Source: JBPCIX01 sp051005875
GTDB taxonomy: Bacteria; Actinomycetota; CADDZG01; JAHWKV01
Direction of reading: 5' to 3'
Length of the DNA stretch: 64,000 bases
Assembly: GCA_051005875.1 (NCBI GenBank)
Contig: JBPCIX010000022.1
Coordinates: forward strand, 6,216-70,215
Shown one piece after another: positions 9,268 through 18,767 of the stretch (position 1 is the stretch's first letter; every line of letters starts with the position of its first letter). Below the pieces are notes generated by a model. That model was not told the DNA's origin. It searched no databases and saw only the letters and a program-made list of their open reading frames with translations. Made by a program: the position numbers and the translations under genes.

Positions 9268-10044
9268 ATGAAAGTCTTCTCCAAACGCAAGAACAGCGCC
9301 GGCAATCTCCCCGGCGCTGCGGTGCCAGAAATGACCCTGATAGACCATCTTGAAGAGCTGCGAAGCCGCCTCTTCAAGATTGTGGTGGCCTTCGTTTTGG
9401 GGTCTGTCGCCGCTTGGTTTTTGTACGATCCGATTTTGGCGCTTCTCATCAAACCTCTAAAAGGCCTCCCAGGGGCCGGCGAGGTAATCAGCCGGGGCAA
9501 ATTGGTTGTGATGGCCCCGACCGAAGCCTTCTTCATCCGGATCAAGATCACCGCCTTCTCAGGCTTCGTGGTGGCGCTGCCGGTTATTTTGTGGCAATTG
9601 TGGCGCTTTGTAACGCCGGGGCTTCACCGAAAAGAAAAACGCTACGTAATTCCGTTCGTCTTCGTTTCGATGGCACTTTTCGTGGCGGGAATTTGGCTCG
9701 CATTTTTCTCGCTTCCCAAGGCCCTGCAACTGCTGACCAGCTTCGGCGGAACCGATATTGTTCTGGTCCCCCGGGCCTCGGAATACCTGTCGTTCATGAT
9801 GCTGATGATCGCCGCTTTCGGTATCTCTTTTGAATTCCCGATCGTACTGATTGGGCTTGTAATGGCCGGAGTTTTAACTAGCCAGTCGCTGCGCAAGGGC
9901 CGGCAAATAGCGTGGGTGATCATCTTGATTGTTTCGGCGGTCATTACTCCGACCACCGACCCTATAACAATGCTGATGATGGGAGTGCCGATGCTGTTTC
10001 TTTACGAGGCGACAATCTTGACCGCACGTTTGATGAAAAAGTGA
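9268..10044 (+). CDS. tatC: Sec-independent protein translocase TatC
   Basis: Membrane receptor of the twin-arginine pathway, which exports folded proteins. The 258 residues show the conserved N-terminal motif MTLIDHLEELRSRLFK near residue 22, six hydrophobic segments, and the conserved cytoplasmic/periplasmic loops (FVTPGLHRKEKRYVIPFV; FGISFEFPIVL). No tatA or tatB gene is in the window, so tatC stands alone. Two genes for Tat substrates lie on the opposite side of the shared upstream region. A cupredoxin gene follows 39 bases downstream, with its own -10 box. Confidence 0.96.
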   Translation: MKVFSKRKNSAGNLPGAAVPEMTLIDHLEELRSRLFKIVVAFVLGSVAAWFLYDPILALLIKPLKGLPGAGEVISRGKLVVMAPTEAFFIRIKITAFSGFVVALPVILWQLWRFVTPGLHRKEKRYVIPFVFVSMALFVAGIWLAFFSLPKALQLLTSFGGTDIVLVPRASEYLSFMMLMIAAFGISFEFPIVLIGLVMAGVLTSQSLRKGRQIAWVIILIVSAVITPTTDPITMLMMGVPMLFLYEATILTARLMKK

Positions 10045-10071
10045 CCTCTCACGTAATTCCAGGGCCCAGGT

Positions 10072-10077
10072 TAAAAT
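10072..10077 (+). promoter_or_regulatory. -10 box of the cupredoxin gene, leaderless type
   Basis: TAAAAT lies exactly six bases before ATG 10084. Confidence 0.6.
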
Positions 10078-10083
10078 CAACGG

Positions 10084-10509
10084 ATGCCAAAAAAGTTTGC
10101 TTTGATTTTGCTCGTAGTTCTCGCGATGGCAGCCTGCTCAAGCTCTCCCGAGCCGGCGCCTACGACTGAACCCAAGCCGGCGGCGGTTAAACCTGACAAA
10201 AAACCTGCGGAATCATGCCCGCCGGGCACCGGACCCATCGCTATTTCCGCTACGGAAGCTACTTTTGACAAGAAATGTCTGGCTTCCAAGGCCGGTGAAA
10301 AATTCACCGTAGTTTTGAACAACACCGATGCCTTTGGGCACAATTTTGCGATTCTCGAAAAGAGCGGCGGCAATCACTTGTTCACCGGCACGGCCTCAAA
10401 CGGACCGACAACAACTACCTATGAAATACCCTCCCTGTCAAAGGGCACCTACCTCTTCCAATGCGACTTCCATCCCTTCGTAATGCAAGGCCCCTTCATA
10501 GTCAGCTAA
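10084..10509 (+). CDS. Blue-copper (cupredoxin) lipoprotein
   Basis: Protein of 141 residues: signal peptide with lipobox ending at Cys18, a Pro/Lys-rich linker (20-44), then a cupredoxin fold. The likely type-1 copper ligands are His86 (FGHNF), Cys127, His130 and Met134 (QCDFHPFVM). Cys45 and Cys65 could form a disulfide. It would act as an electron carrier on the outer face of the membrane; its partner is not encoded nearby. It has its own promoter and is probably transcribed independently of tatC. Confidence 0.85.
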   Translation: MPKKFALILLVVLAMAACSSSPEPAPTTEPKPAAVKPDKKPAESCPPGTGPIAISATEATFDKKCLASKAGEKFTVVLNNTDAFGHNFAILEKSGGNHLFTGTASNGPTTTTYEIPSLSKGTYLFQCDFHPFVMQGPFIVS

Positions 10510-10527
10510 ACCGAAGCTGCGCACCGC

Positions 10528-11652
10528 TTATCTCGACCGGGCGGCCGCGGGTGACCGGCCGGTGAATGTCCAGGCTCCCGCTTTGGACTGGTACAGCCAA
10601 ACAACCAGAGACTTGAGGTCGCCCTTTTCGTCGTACTCGTAGTCTTTTGAGTCGCCGAGGAAACTCCGATTAAAGCGTAAAAATTCGATAAGCTCTTTGG
10701 GCTTGGGCTCAACTTCTTCGATCGCTTCAAGCAGCATCGAGGCACCCTCGTACGCCTCAAGGGCTAAGGGGGGAGGCTTAGAGCCAAACCTGGCGCGATA
10801 ACGAGCCCGGAAATCAGCTCCGCCCCTATCGGCGGGATCCGCAATGGGCGAACTGGTGATAACTCCATCGGCGACTCCCGAGGGCTTGGCCTGCAAAATT
10901 CCGGGCGAAACAACAATGGGTCCTTTGTAGCCGGCCTTTCTTGATTCCTCTATGAACCTTGCGCCCAGGCCCCCTTCTCCCGCGAAAACCAAAATCATCG
11001 GAGGGTCAAAAGCGATAGAACCGGCAAGGCCCTCAAGGTCGGTCTTTGGGTTGATGCGCTCGAACCGCGGGATAGGCCGCTTGGCTGTGTCGAAGGCCGA
11101 TTTTAAGCCCGCGCTGAAATCGTTTCCGACCGGGGTTTCGTCATGCATAACCAGGGCCGGTCCAGCCGGGAAGGTTCGATTGGCGTAAAGCCCCAGGGCC
11201 TTGCCTTGCTGAACGGCGGGGGCCACGAGGCGGCGGAAACTTTTGGCGCCGGGAGGGGCTTCACCACCGGTCGAAGTGGTTAAGAAAGGAATTCCTGCCT
11301 TATCCAGGACCAGCGCCGCCGCCTGGGAGCCTGCATCGCTCAATTCCCCGACGACCCCGATTAGGCGTTCAGTTTTCGAAACCTGGTCGGCGCCCCTGGC
11401 AGCATCGGGCGCAGACCCGTCGATCGTCTCCGCCTTGAGGCTTACCCGGTAAGTAGAGTCGGCGTGCCGGTTGTACTCTTCGACCGCCAGCTCGGCCCCC
11501 TTTTTTCCTCCGGAAGAAGTCTTGGGCGCCGAATCGCCGAGAAACCCTAGAGCCAGGCCTTGCCTGCCTGCCGCAGGGGCAACAGGGGCGGATCCGCAGG
11601 CAGCGGACGCCAGAACCACTGCGATGGCTGCAGCCATTGTTAACCTTTTCAC
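10528..11652 (-). CDS. Lipoprotein, branched-chain amino-acid-binding (LivK) type
   Basis: 374 residues with a signal peptide and lipobox (LASAAC, Cys19). The rest fits periplasmic-binding-protein family I as in LivK: a domain starting LALGFLGDSAPKTSSGGKKG, GVVGELSDAGSQAAALVLDKAGIPFLT, a hinge, and a C-terminal GASMLLEAIEEV segment. In this family such proteins bind amino acids or small amides for an ABC importer, but no permease or ATPase gene is adjacent, so it may serve a distant transporter or act as a sensor. GTG 11652 follows a TATCTT box by six bases. Its 3' end faces the cupredoxin gene with an 18-base gap. Confidence 0.82.
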   Translation of the reverse strand: MKRLTMAAAIAVVLASAACGSAPVAPAAGRQGLALGFLGDSAPKTSSGGKKGAELAVEEYNRHADSTYRVSLKAETIDGSAPDAARGADQVSKTERLIGVVGELSDAGSQAAALVLDKAGIPFLTTSTGGEAPPGAKSFRRLVAPAVQQGKALGLYANRTFPAGPALVMHDETPVGNDFSAGLKSAFDTAKRPIPRFERINPKTDLEGLAGSIAFDPPMILVFAGEGGLGARFIEESRKAGYKGPIVVSPGILQAKPSGVADGVITSSPIADPADRGGADFRARYRARFGSKPPPLALEAYEGASMLLEAIEEVEPKPKELIEFLRFNRSFLGDSKDYEYDEKGDLKSLVVWLYQSKAGAWTFTGRSPAAARSR

Positions 11653-11658
11653 GGTCTC

Positions 11659-11664
11659 AAGATA
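11659..11664 (-). promoter_or_regulatory. -10 box of the LivK-type gene, leaderless type
   Basis: On the minus strand TATCTT lies six bases before the GTG start at 11652. Confidence 0.5.
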
Positions 11665-11870
11665 TCAGGATGCGCCTTGGGCCCCGGGCAGAACTCTGCG
11701 GCAAATCCCCCAAACGGGGGGCACCTAGGCGAGGGGCGAAAATCTTCCTAAAAATATATGCCTATTGGGTAGCTCAAGGTGTACAATTGGCTAGCTAAAA
11801 CCGCGTGCAGCGCTCGCCTGCAAGGTGACCGCCTAATTTGATTTCTTATATCCACAGGAGGAAATGCCCA

Positions 11871-12566
11871 ATGCCACATTCAACCAAGCTGGTGTCTAAC
11901 GCCAACGCCGGACGAATTCTACTTCTGATCGCAATGTTGGCCTCGGTTGCCGCGTTTGCGGTTAGCGCGACCGCGGCGGACACATGCCCGGTGACGGCCA
12001 CGATTTTGGGAACCGACGGTGATGACAACCTTGTCGGGACTTCCGGTGACGACTTGATCAACGGCGGCGGCGGGAACGACAGAATCGAGGGCGGCGACGG
12101 GAACGACACCATCTGCGGTGGCGCCGGGAATGACAGAATCGAGGGCGACGACGGGAACGACACCATTTTCGGCGGTGCGGGCGACGATCGTCTTGAAGGC
12201 GGTGCGGGCGACGATACCGCCGACGGTGGCACCGGGAATGACAAAATCGACGGTGGCGACGGCAATGACACGATTTTGGGCGACGCAGGCGACGACAAGC
12301 TCAAAGGTAGAAACGGCATCGACAACATCGCCGGTGGCGACGGGAATGACAAGATCCATGGTGGAGACGGTAACGACATCCTCGCTGGCGACGCCGGGGA
12401 AGACCGGATCAAAGGTGGCGACGGGCAAGACGTCGTTGACGGAGGAGCCGGCAACGACAGGATAAGAACCCGAGACAACGAGGTTGACAACGTTAACGGA
12501 GGCGCCGGCGACGACAAGTGTCGTGTCGACGACATCGACACGCCCGTGGCCAGCTGCGAACTCTAA
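11871..12566 (+). CDS. Small secreted RTX-repeat (calcium-binding) protein
   Basis: ATG 11871 is chosen because AGGAGG (11856-11861) lies nine bases before it; the product has 231 residues. A Sec signal peptide (hydrophobic 15-33, ending near SATA|ADTC) is followed by about eighteen nonapeptides of the GGxGxDxhx type from residue 50 to 215. Such repeats fold into a beta-roll that binds calcium. Nearly the whole mature protein is repeat; there is no enzyme domain. Classical RTX proteins leave by type I secretion with a C-terminal signal; this one has an N-terminal Sec signal and no such transporter beside it. A Cys pair near the C-terminus may close the roll. The next gene overlaps its end. 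Confidence 0.85.
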   Translation: MPHSTKLVSNANAGRILLLIAMLASVAAFAVSATAADTCPVTATILGTDGDDNLVGTSGDDLINGGGGNDRIEGGDGNDTICGGAGNDRIEGDDGNDTIFGGAGDDRLEGGAGDDTADGGTGNDKIDGGDGNDTILGDAGDDKLKGRNGIDNIAGGDGNDKIHGGDGNDILAGDAGEDRIKGGDGQDVVDGGAGNDRIRTRDNEVDNVNGGAGDDKCRVDDIDTPVASCEL

Positions 12567-13432
12567 CCAGCGCCTTATCGTCCAAACTATGTTTGGCCAT
12601 TTTTGGCGCACTGGCTATCCTTTGGGCCACGGCAGTGGCTCAAGCGGTGGACGGCCAGGCATTTGAACGAACTCCAGAATCGGGGCCTCGCGGTACCCGT
12701 ATAAGCACAAAAGGCACCTGCGAAAGCGTGGACGGCAGGTCCGGCCAGACGATCGCACTATTCGTCCAAAGAACCTCAGACGCTTCAGTCATTGCGGCCG
12801 GAGAATTTGATGTTCTGTCAAATGGGTACTGGAGCGGCAAAGTAACAATCCCCAAGATCGATTCCCTGGGCAGGCAGGTCGAGCCCGGCGATTACGTCAT
12901 GCGGGCGGACTGTGAGTTTGGCGATGACTATTTCGAGGCGGAATTCACCTACGCCGACCAAATTTTTACCGTAACCCCAGGTGACATACCGGGCTGTGAG
13001 AATTCATGCGATCTAGGCCCCAGCTTTGTCGACTGCGCCAACAACGGTGCTTGCGAAGCAGGTTCCTCGGCCCCCGGAAACAACCCGGGCGCCTCGCAAT
13101 CGCCAAAGCAAGCTGCGGCAAGCGTAGCGGCGAAGGCCGACGCTACGAAGACCGCCAATGGCACACCCGTCGCGAATGCGCCGGGGACGGCCGGGAGCAC
13201 CGTGGCCCCACCAGACGCGGTCTTATCAGCAGGGGAACTGCCGGTAATCCAACTAGCCGGCGGAGATTCTGAGGACCCTAAAACCGACACCGCGCAAAGC
13301 CCCGCAGAGCCATCCTCGTTGGCGATCAAACAAACCGGGTCTCGCGCAAAAGCGACAGCAGCAGGCCTGGCCCTAGCAGTAACGGCCCTGCTCGCTTTTT
13401 CCCTCGTTAGAAGAGCCCGAAAAGCCGTTTAG
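12518..13432 (+). CDS. Exported surface protein with C-terminal membrane anchor
   Basis: Function unknown. From the GTG at 12518, which overlaps the RTX gene by 49 bases, the protein has 304 residues: an Arg-rich start and signal peptide (hydrophobic 24-42), a beta-rich domain (50-150) beginning ESGPRGTRISTKGTCE that resembles Ig-like/IPT domains, a small Cys-rich part (CENSCDLGP...CANNGACEAG), an Ala/Pro/Thr-rich linker, and a C-terminal transmembrane helix followed by RRARKAV. The overall design matches the proteins at 46425 and 59506. The start is uncertain; a TTG about 25 codons later is the main alternative. Overlap suggests co-expression with the RTX gene. Confidence 0.65.
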   Translation: MSCRRHRHARGQLRTLTSALSSKLCLAIFGALAILWATAVAQAVDGQAFERTPESGPRGTRISTKGTCESVDGRSGQTIALFVQRTSDASVIAAGEFDVLSNGYWSGKVTIPKIDSLGRQVEPGDYVMRADCEFGDDYFEAEFTYADQIFTVTPGDIPGCENSCDLGPSFVDCANNGACEAGSSAPGNNPGASQSPKQAAASVAAKADATKTANGTPVANAPGTAGSTVAPPDAVLSAGELPVIQLAGGDSEDPKTDTAQSPAEPSSLAIKQTGSRAKATAAGLALAVTALLAFSLVRRARKAV

Positions 13433-13450
13433 GGCCTGACTTCGATTCCC

Positions 13451-13568
13451 AAGTATTCCGGAGTGCCGGGGGGGGGAATCGAACCCCCCCAAGTATTCCG
13501 GAGTGCCGGGGGGGGAATCGAACCTTCCCAAGTATTCCGGAGTGCCGGGGGGGGAATCGAACCCCCCT
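13451..13568. repeat. Three tandem copies of the tRNA-Leu 3' end
   Basis: Units of 39-40 bases at 13451-13490, 13491-13529 and 13530-13568 repeat the T-arm, the 3' acceptor strand and about 13 bases of downstream flank of the adjoining tRNA-Leu gene; the gene itself supplies a fourth copy from 13569. The G-tracts vary between eight and nine, and the second copy has a damaged T-stem. Just left of them, 13441-13450 (TTCGATTCCC) is the T-loop sequence in the opposite orientation and could form a hairpin with the first unit. Confidence 0.9.
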
Positions 13569-13581
13569 AAGTATTCCGGAG

Positions 13582-13664
13582 TGCCGGGGGGGGGAATCGA
13601 ACCCCCATGGGCTTGCACCCAATGGTGTTTGAGACCATCGCGTCTACCGTTCCGCCACCCCGGC
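13582..13664 (-). tRNA. tRNA-Leu (anticodon CAA)
   Basis: Folds as a class II tRNA: acceptor strand GCCGGGG (13664-13658) pairs with CCCCGGC, D-stem GCG/CGC, anticodon stem ATGGT/ACCAT with loop CTCAAAC (anticodon CAA, codon UUG), a long variable arm around GGGTGCAAGCCC, and T-arm GGGGG-TTCGATT-CCCCC. Discriminator base A; CCA is not encoded. The transcript runs into the three tandem partial copies. Confidence 0.95.
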
Positions 13665-13734
13665 CTTAGGCGAGTTTACAGGCCCAGACCTCCGCTTCGG
13701 AAGACGCAGGCCTGGTCGGGGTACAAGCAGGCGG

Positions 13735-14385
13735 CTAGGACGGGATATGGCGCGGAAAGCTCGGGTTGGTTTCTGTACAGGTTAGTTTTAGGACTCCCGG
13801 GCTTGTTTGGACTTGCGGTATGCACCCTACTAACGGCAGCCGGAGGAATTTCAGGGGGGGCACCTTAACGGTGACCGGCAGTGAGCCGGACGTCTTAAAC
13901 CTCAGGGATCCCGGGCCCGTTGCACTTATCATGCCTTTCACCCGGAAGCCGGGCCCTGCCACGGTTACTCCGCCGGCATCGAAGATGAAATTGAAGCCGC
14001 GGGGAAGGACTTTCGAGACTTCCTCCTGCCTAATAGCGACCGAAACCTCAATGCTGTCAATTGAAGAGACCACGACTTTTTGCTGCGAGAGCGAAGCGCC
14101 GCGGTCCACACGGATCCCATTAAGGACGGCCTCGACCCTATCGGCCGTAACCGGGCCGAGAGGCACCCTATCGCTTGCGATTGTCGCACGGCGGATTGTG
14201 CTGTCCGTCAGCAGGTCCAGAACCAGCGGTTTGCTCAAGCTCACTTGGGGGTCGGTAATTAATGGCTCCCGCTCTTCGATGTAGCCGGCCATCCTTTCTT
14301 CCGCGTAAGCCCCCGCAAGCATTTCTGCGCCTATGTAGGCGACTAATACCAAGGCAACGGAAAACAAAAGCAAGCGCTTTAGCAT
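13735..14385 (-). CDS. LmeA-like (DUF2993) lipid-binding protein
   Basis: 216 residues with an N-terminal membrane anchor or signal (residues 4-26), followed by a domain that fits DUF2993, the family of mycobacterial LmeA: LITDPQVSLSKPLVLDLLTDSTI, AVLNGIRVDRGASL, VSVAIRQEEVSKVLPRG. LmeA binds phospholipids and helps mannan maturation, and family proteins are tubular lipid carriers; whether this one does the same is inference. It lies 18 bases after trpA on the same strand and probably shares its mRNA, although it has no link to tryptophan synthesis. Confidence 0.75.
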   Translation of the reverse strand: MLKRLLLFSVALVLVAYIGAEMLAGAYAEERMAGYIEEREPLITDPQVSLSKPLVLDLLTDSTIRRATIASDRVPLGPVTADRVEAVLNGIRVDRGASLSQQKVVVSSIDSIEVSVAIRQEEVSKVLPRGFNFIFDAGGVTVAGPGFRVKGMISATGPGSLRFKTSGSLPVTVKVPPLKFLRLPLVGCIPQVQTSPGVLKLTCTETNPSFPRHIPS

Positions 14386-14403
14386 CTAGAAGTCATGTGA
14401 ATA

Positions 14404-15195
14404 TCAAGGCGTCACGGAATCCAGTGATACCCGTATCTGCTTGGACAAGGCCACGGCGCCGTCCAGGTCTCCCGCCAGAACAAGTTTGACGATTGCGCTG
14501 CCAACTATTACCCCGTCCGCGTAAATTGCAGCCTGGGCTGCTTGATCGCCGCTCGATATGCCTATCCCCAGCAGAACCGGCGCGCTCGCGTGATGCTTGA
14601 TTTTGGCAACCACCTCCTCGGCGGCCGCGGCCAGCTCAATCTGTTCGCCCGTCACGCCGAGCCTGGAGACCGCGTAAATCCACCCTTGGGACTTCTTGGC
14701 CAGCATCGCCGCACGCTCCGGCGGAGTGCTTGGGGCGATCATTTGAATATGAGCGATGGATTTGCGCCGCAGCGCAGAATCCAGATCGCCGGATTCTTCG
14801 AATGGCAAGTCCGGAACAATCACTCCCTGAATTCCGGCATCGCTCATTGTTGCTGCGAACTTCGGAATCGTCAGGTGGTGAACTGGATTAAAGTACGTCA
14901 TCACAACCGCAGGGACCGACGACTCCCGCAGGGCCTCGGCGACCAATTTGAGGCAACTCGGCAGCGTCACGCCTAAGGCCAGAGCCCTTTGGGACGATTC
15001 CTGAATTATCGGACCATCCATGATTGGGTCCGAGAATGGAACTCCAACCTCAATCGCGTCTGCGCACCACGACAACTCTGAGAACAAATCTATGAATGCC
15101 TGCGGCGATGGGAGTCCGGCCGTCAGATACGGCACGAAAAGTTTCCTACCCTTTGCGACCTTAGCCTTCAATTGCTGCTCGAGTGGGCTCTTCAA
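14404..15195 (-). CDS. trpA: Tryptophan synthase alpha chain
   Basis: Cleaves indole-3-glycerol phosphate and passes indole to TrpB. The 263 residues contain the catalytic pair Glu49 and Asp60 ([16 protein letters not shown]), at the same numbers as the well-studied Salmonella enzyme. Other family blocks are PVLLGIGIS and [12 protein letters not shown] for phosphate binding. The start ATG shares four bases (ATGA) with the trpB stop, so translation is coupled. Confidence 0.97.
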   Translation of the reverse strand: MKSPLEQQLKAKVAKGRKLFVPYLTAGLPSPQAFIDLFSELSWCADAIEVGVPFSDPIMDGPIIQESSQRALALGVTLPSCLKLVAEALRESSVPAVVMTYFNPVHHLTIPKFAATMSDAGIQGVIVPDLPFEESGDLDSALRRKSIAHIQMIAPSTPPERAAMLAKKSQGWIYAVSRLGVTGEQIELAAAAEEVVAKIKHHASAPVLLGIGISSGDQAAQAAIYADGVIVGSAIVKLVLAGDLDGAVALSKQIRVSLDSVTP

Positions 15196-16421
15196 CGAAC
15201 TCCCAGGGCCCGGGCGGCTATTTCAACGTCCTTGTCTCCCCGCCCGGAAAGACAAACGAGAACATCTTTGCCTTCACCCAACTCTGCGGCCAGGTCCACC
15301 GCGCGAGCAAGAGCATGAGCAGGTTCGAGGGCAGGGAGAATGCCCTCGGTCCGGGCCAGGGCCTGAAATGCAGCAAGGGCCTCATCGTCGGTGGCGGTCA
15401 GGTAGTCAACCCGGCCCGAGTCCTTCAGTTGCGAGTGCTCCGGCCCAACACCCGGATAATCGAGGCCGGCCGATATCGAGTGAGCAGGGGAAATTTGGCC
15501 GTCGGAATCCTGCAGAAGATATGAGCGCGCTCCGTGCAAAACTCCGGGAGAACCTTCCGTCAAGGTCGCGCTGTGGCGATCCTCAGAAAGATCTTCCCCT
15601 GCTGCTTCGACCCCGTAAATGGCTACCTTTCTATCTTTAAGGAAAGCCCGAAACATTCCTATCGCGTTCGAGCCGCCACCGACGCACGCGACCACAGCTT
15701 CGGGGAGCTTGCCATTCGTTTCCAAAAACTGAGCCCGCGCCTCGTTGCCTATGACGCTCTGAAAGTCTGCAACCAGGGCCGGAAAAGGGTGAGGGCCCAC
15801 TACCGATCCGATCACGTAATGGGTTGTGGCGACGTTGGTTACCCAATCTCTCAGCGCTTCGTTTATAGCGTCCTTCAATGTTTGTGTCCCCGCCCGGACC
15901 GGCACCACTTCGGCCCCCAGCAGTTTCATTCGGGCCACGTTTAGAGCTTGGCGCCGAGTATCCTCGCTGCCCATGTAAACGACACATGGGATTCCAAACC
16001 ACGCAGCGGCCGTAGCCGTCGCGACGCCGTGCTGGCCCGCGCCGGTTTCGGCGATTACGCGCTGTTTGCCCATTTGTTTTGTCAGTAGAAGCTGGCCGAT
16101 TGTGTTGTTGATTTTGTGTGCACCGGTAAACGCCGCGTCCTCGCGTTTCAGCCAGATTCGCGCGCCCCCGGTTTCCTCCGACAGGCGCGATGCGAGGTAC
16201 AAAGGAGTCGGCCGTCCGGCAATTTCACGATACAGACGAGCCAATTCGCTGAGGAACGCCTTGTCCTTGAACGCTGCCAGCCGGGCCTTGTCCAGGTCCA
16301 GCAATGCCGGCATCAGCGCCTCGGGAACGAACTGTCCCCCGTACTCGCCAAACCGACCCCTCTCGTCGGGCGCCGCCAGGGCTTTTCGCGCCCTCGCAGC
16401 TGCTTTTGTCGCTTTAGCCAT
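15192..16421 (-). CDS. trpB: Tryptophan synthase beta chain
   Basis: PLP enzyme that joins indole and serine. ATG 16421 is chosen because it overlaps the trpC stop by eight bases and gives the usual length (409 residues). The PLP lysine is Lys103 (TGAHKINN), and the phosphate-binding glycine loop is [10 protein letters not shown]. Upstream in-frame starts would only add sequence within trpC. It is the ordinary TrpB1 type that works with TrpA. Confidence 0.97.
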   Translation of the reverse strand: MAKATKAAARARKALAAPDERGRFGEYGGQFVPEALMPALLDLDKARLAAFKDKAFLSELARLYREIAGRPTPLYLASRLSEETGGARIWLKREDAAFTGAHKINNTIGQLLLTKQMGKQRVIAETGAGQHGVATATAAAWFGIPCVVYMGSEDTRRQALNVARMKLLGAEVVPVRAGTQTLKDAINEALRDWVTNVATTHYVIGSVVGPHPFPALVADFQSVIGNEARAQFLETNGKLPEAVVACVGGGSNAIGMFRAFLKDRKVAIYGVEAAGEDLSEDRHSATLTEGSPGVLHGARSYLLQDSDGQISPAHSISAGLDYPGVGPEHSQLKDSGRVDYLTATDDEALAAFQALARTEGILPALEPAHALARAVDLAAELGEGKDVLVCLSGRGDKDVEIAARALGVR

Positions 16422-17247
16422 TGCCGGCCGCCTGGCCGTCGGTCTGGTGGCCGTCGGTCTCATAGTCGGTCCCGAGCAACTCTGCCATGGCACGTGCGGG
16501 ATCTTCTGCGCGCATTAGCGCCTCGCCAACCAGAATGGCATCGACCTCCGCATTTTCTAGCTCTTCCACATCTTTTCTTGACTTTATGCCGCTCTCGGCG
16601 ACCATCACCGTCTCGCGCGGAATTTCCCGTCGCAGCCTAATTGCGAGCGAGGTATCTACTTCGAAGGTTTTTAGATCGCGCTGATTTACTCCAATCACCT
16701 CAGGGTCCACTTCAAAGGCTCGCTCTAGCTCATATTCATCGTGCACCTCAATCAAGGGACAAAGCTCGTATGCGCACGCTGCCTCGAACAGTTCTTCGAA
16801 CAACCCTTGATCGGGCAGAGCGGCCAGGATCAGTAGAGCTGCATCGGCGCCCGCCAGCCGGGCTTCGGCCATCTGGTAAACGTCAACGATGAAGTCCTTG
16901 CGAAGAATCGGAAGGGAACTGCCCGATCGAGCGCCGGCGATGTCTTCCAGGCTTCCGTGGAAAAATTCAGGCTCGGTCAGAACGGAAATGGCTCTTGCGC
17001 CTCCGGCCTCGTACGAAGCCGCGATTTCGGCAGGCTCGACGCCGGCGCGAATTTCCCCAGCCGAGGGCGACCAGCGCTTTATTTCGGCAATTACCGACAT
17101 CCCTTCTAGCCGAAGCGCAGCCACAAAGTCGCGGGGTTTGGGAGTGTGAAAGGCATCACGGTCCAAATCGTTGAGCGATCGCTGCTTAATTTGACGCTCA
17201 ACGCGGGCACGGGTCGAGCCCAGAATATTTTCCAGGAAACTGGTCAC
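16414..17247 (-). CDS. trpC: Indole-3-glycerol phosphate synthase
   Basis: Closes the indole ring from carboxyphenylaminodeoxyribulose phosphate. The 277-residue TIM barrel has the family blocks [12 protein letters not shown] (catalytic Lys), [28 protein letters not shown] and [13 protein letters not shown], and MVAESGIKS near the end. The GTG start overlaps the trpE stop by four bases (GTGA). The last 20 residues, rich in Gly, Gln and Asp, are not conserved. Confidence 0.96.
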   Translation of the reverse strand: MTSFLENILGSTRARVERQIKQRSLNDLDRDAFHTPKPRDFVAALRLEGMSVIAEIKRWSPSAGEIRAGVEPAEIAASYEAGGARAISVLTEPEFFHGSLEDIAGARSGSSLPILRKDFIVDVYQMAEARLAGADAALLILAALPDQGLFEELFEAACAYELCPLIEVHDEYELERAFEVDPEVIGVNQRDLKTFEVDTSLAIRLRREIPRETVMVAESGIKSRKDVEELENAEVDAILVGEALMRAEDPARAMAELLGTDYETDGHQTDGQAAGNG

Positions 17248-18746
17248 ACGAAATCCTTTTCCCGGCGCTCGGCCATTGCCGCCGCGGTCAGGACTGCTCT
17301 TGCCTTATTCAGCGTTTCTTCCCACTCGGTCGCCGGATCGGAATCGGCTACTATTCCGGCCCCCACCTGAATGTGGCACATGCCGTCCAAAATATAGGCG
17401 GTACGCAAGGCAATGCAGGTGTCGAGGTTGCCGGAAAGATCAAAATACCCAACCACGCCCGCGTAGGGGCCGCGCCGGGTGGGCTCCAGCTCATCGATTA
17501 TTTCCATCGCCCTTATCTTCGGTGCCCCCGAAACAGTACCTGCCGGAAAGGATGCGTAAAGGGCGTCCAAAGCAGTTTTACCGTCGGCCAGATGGCCCGC
17601 AACTTGCGAAACCATGTGCATCACGTGTGAATAACGCTCTACCTGCATCAGCTCTTCAACCTCCACACTGCCGAAGTCTGAGACCCTGCCAATATCGTTT
17701 CTGGCGAGGTCGACCAGCATCACGTGCTCGGCGCGCTCTTTTTCGTCATCAACGAATTCCTTTTCGATCTCAAGATCTTCTTCGTCGGTCCGGCCCCTCG
17801 GCCGCGTGCCCGCGATCGGGCGCTGTATGACTCTACGGTCGTGAACCTTGATCAACGGCTCCGGCGACGAGCCGAGCACGGTTATTTCCGGGTGGCTCAG
17901 ATAAAACATGTACGGACTTGGATTCACAAGTCTAAGCATTCGGTACATTTCAAATGGATCATTATTGAGCGGAGTTGAGAAACGGTGGGCAACCACGACT
18001 TGAAAGATGTCACCGGCCAGCATGTGCTCCTTGGCCGCCTCAACTGCGCTCATGTATTCCTGCCTGGTCATGGTTGAAGGGGGAATCTCAGGGTCGACCG
18101 GCGTTAGGTCGAGCGGGTGATAGGGCAAGGGTTCCCCGAGTTTGGAAACGAGATCGTCGGTGCGTTCAACGGCAGCTTCATAGGTTTCCCCTCCAACTAC
18201 ATTTGCGACGACCGTGATCCTTTGGCGAAGATGATCGAAAGCCAGAACCGACCGGGGAAACATCAACATCATCTCGGGCGGATCCAGGTCCGCCGTGGTG
18301 GTTTGGGGCAGGTTCTCCAGGTAGTTCACCACGTCGTAGCCTAGATAACCGACGGTGCCGACGAATAGAGGCGGCAAGCCTTCAAGAACAGGGGCCGTCA
18401 GGCTGGCCAGCACCTCGCGCACCGCCTCCAGGGGATTCTTGCTTTGAATGTCGGCTGAAACTTCTCCGCTTAACCTCGTTTCGCCGCCGCGCGACGTCAT
18501 CACTAAGAATGGGTCCAGGCCGATAAAGGAATAGCGGCCCCAGCGCTCCCCCTGTTCCACCGACTCCAGAAGAAACGAGGCTTTAACGCCCTTTACTGTC
18601 GAGCGACCCAGTTTCATGTAAGCCGAGACGGGAGTTTCCAGATCCGCCGCCACCTCACGCCAGATGGGCACAACCGAAAAGTTGCGCGCTAAGGATTCGA
18701 ACTCACTTTTCGTGACCTTGTACTCAGAATGCTCGCTTGGAGCCAA
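17244..18746 (-). CDS. trpE: Anthranilate synthase component I
   Basis: Converts chorismate to anthranilate with ammonia supplied by TrpG. The 500 residues include the chorismate-binding signature near the C-terminus ([49 protein letters not shown]). The N-terminal feedback-binding block appears as [21 protein letters not shown], where the family usually has LLES. A TTG at 18746 is the only clear start and has no ribosome site, so the start is uncertain. TrpG and TrpD are not encoded in the window. Confidence 0.95.
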   Translation of the reverse strand: MAPSEHSEYKVTKSEFESLARNFSVVPIWREVAADLETPVSAYMKLGRSTVKGVKASFLLESVEQGERWGRYSFIGLDPFLVMTSRGGETRLSGEVSADIQSKNPLEAVREVLASLTAPVLEGLPPLFVGTVGYLGYDVVNYLENLPQTTTADLDPPEMMLMFPRSVLAFDHLRQRITVVANVVGGETYEAAVERTDDLVSKLGEPLPYHPLDLTPVDPEIPPSTMTRQEYMSAVEAAKEHMLAGDIFQVVVAHRFSTPLNNDPFEMYRMLRLVNPSPYMFYLSHPEITVLGSSPEPLIKVHDRRVIQRPIAGTRPRGRTDEEDLEIEKEFVDDEKERAEHVMLVDLARNDIGRVSDFGSVEVEELMQVERYSHVMHMVSQVAGHLADGKTALDALYASFPAGTVSGAPKIRAMEIIDELEPTRRGPYAGVVGYFDLSGNLDTCIALRTAYILDGMCHIQVGAGIVADSDPATEWEETLNKARAVLTAAAMAERREKDFV

Positions 18747-18767
18747 GGAATTCGATTTAGGTTTCAG

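Noticed and set aside
11846..12611. Long antisense frames of 230 residues opposite the RTX gene
   Set aside because: They arise from the periodic Gly/Asp codons of the RTX repeats and have no family sequence or start signal.
13441..13620. CRISPR-like array
   Set aside because: Repeats are contiguous with no spacers and clearly match the tRNA-Leu 3' end.
13373..13622. Minus-strand frames of 71-81 residues with repeats like GTPEYLGGFDSPP
   Set aside because: They are translations of the tRNA-derived tandem repeats and run into the tRNA gene.
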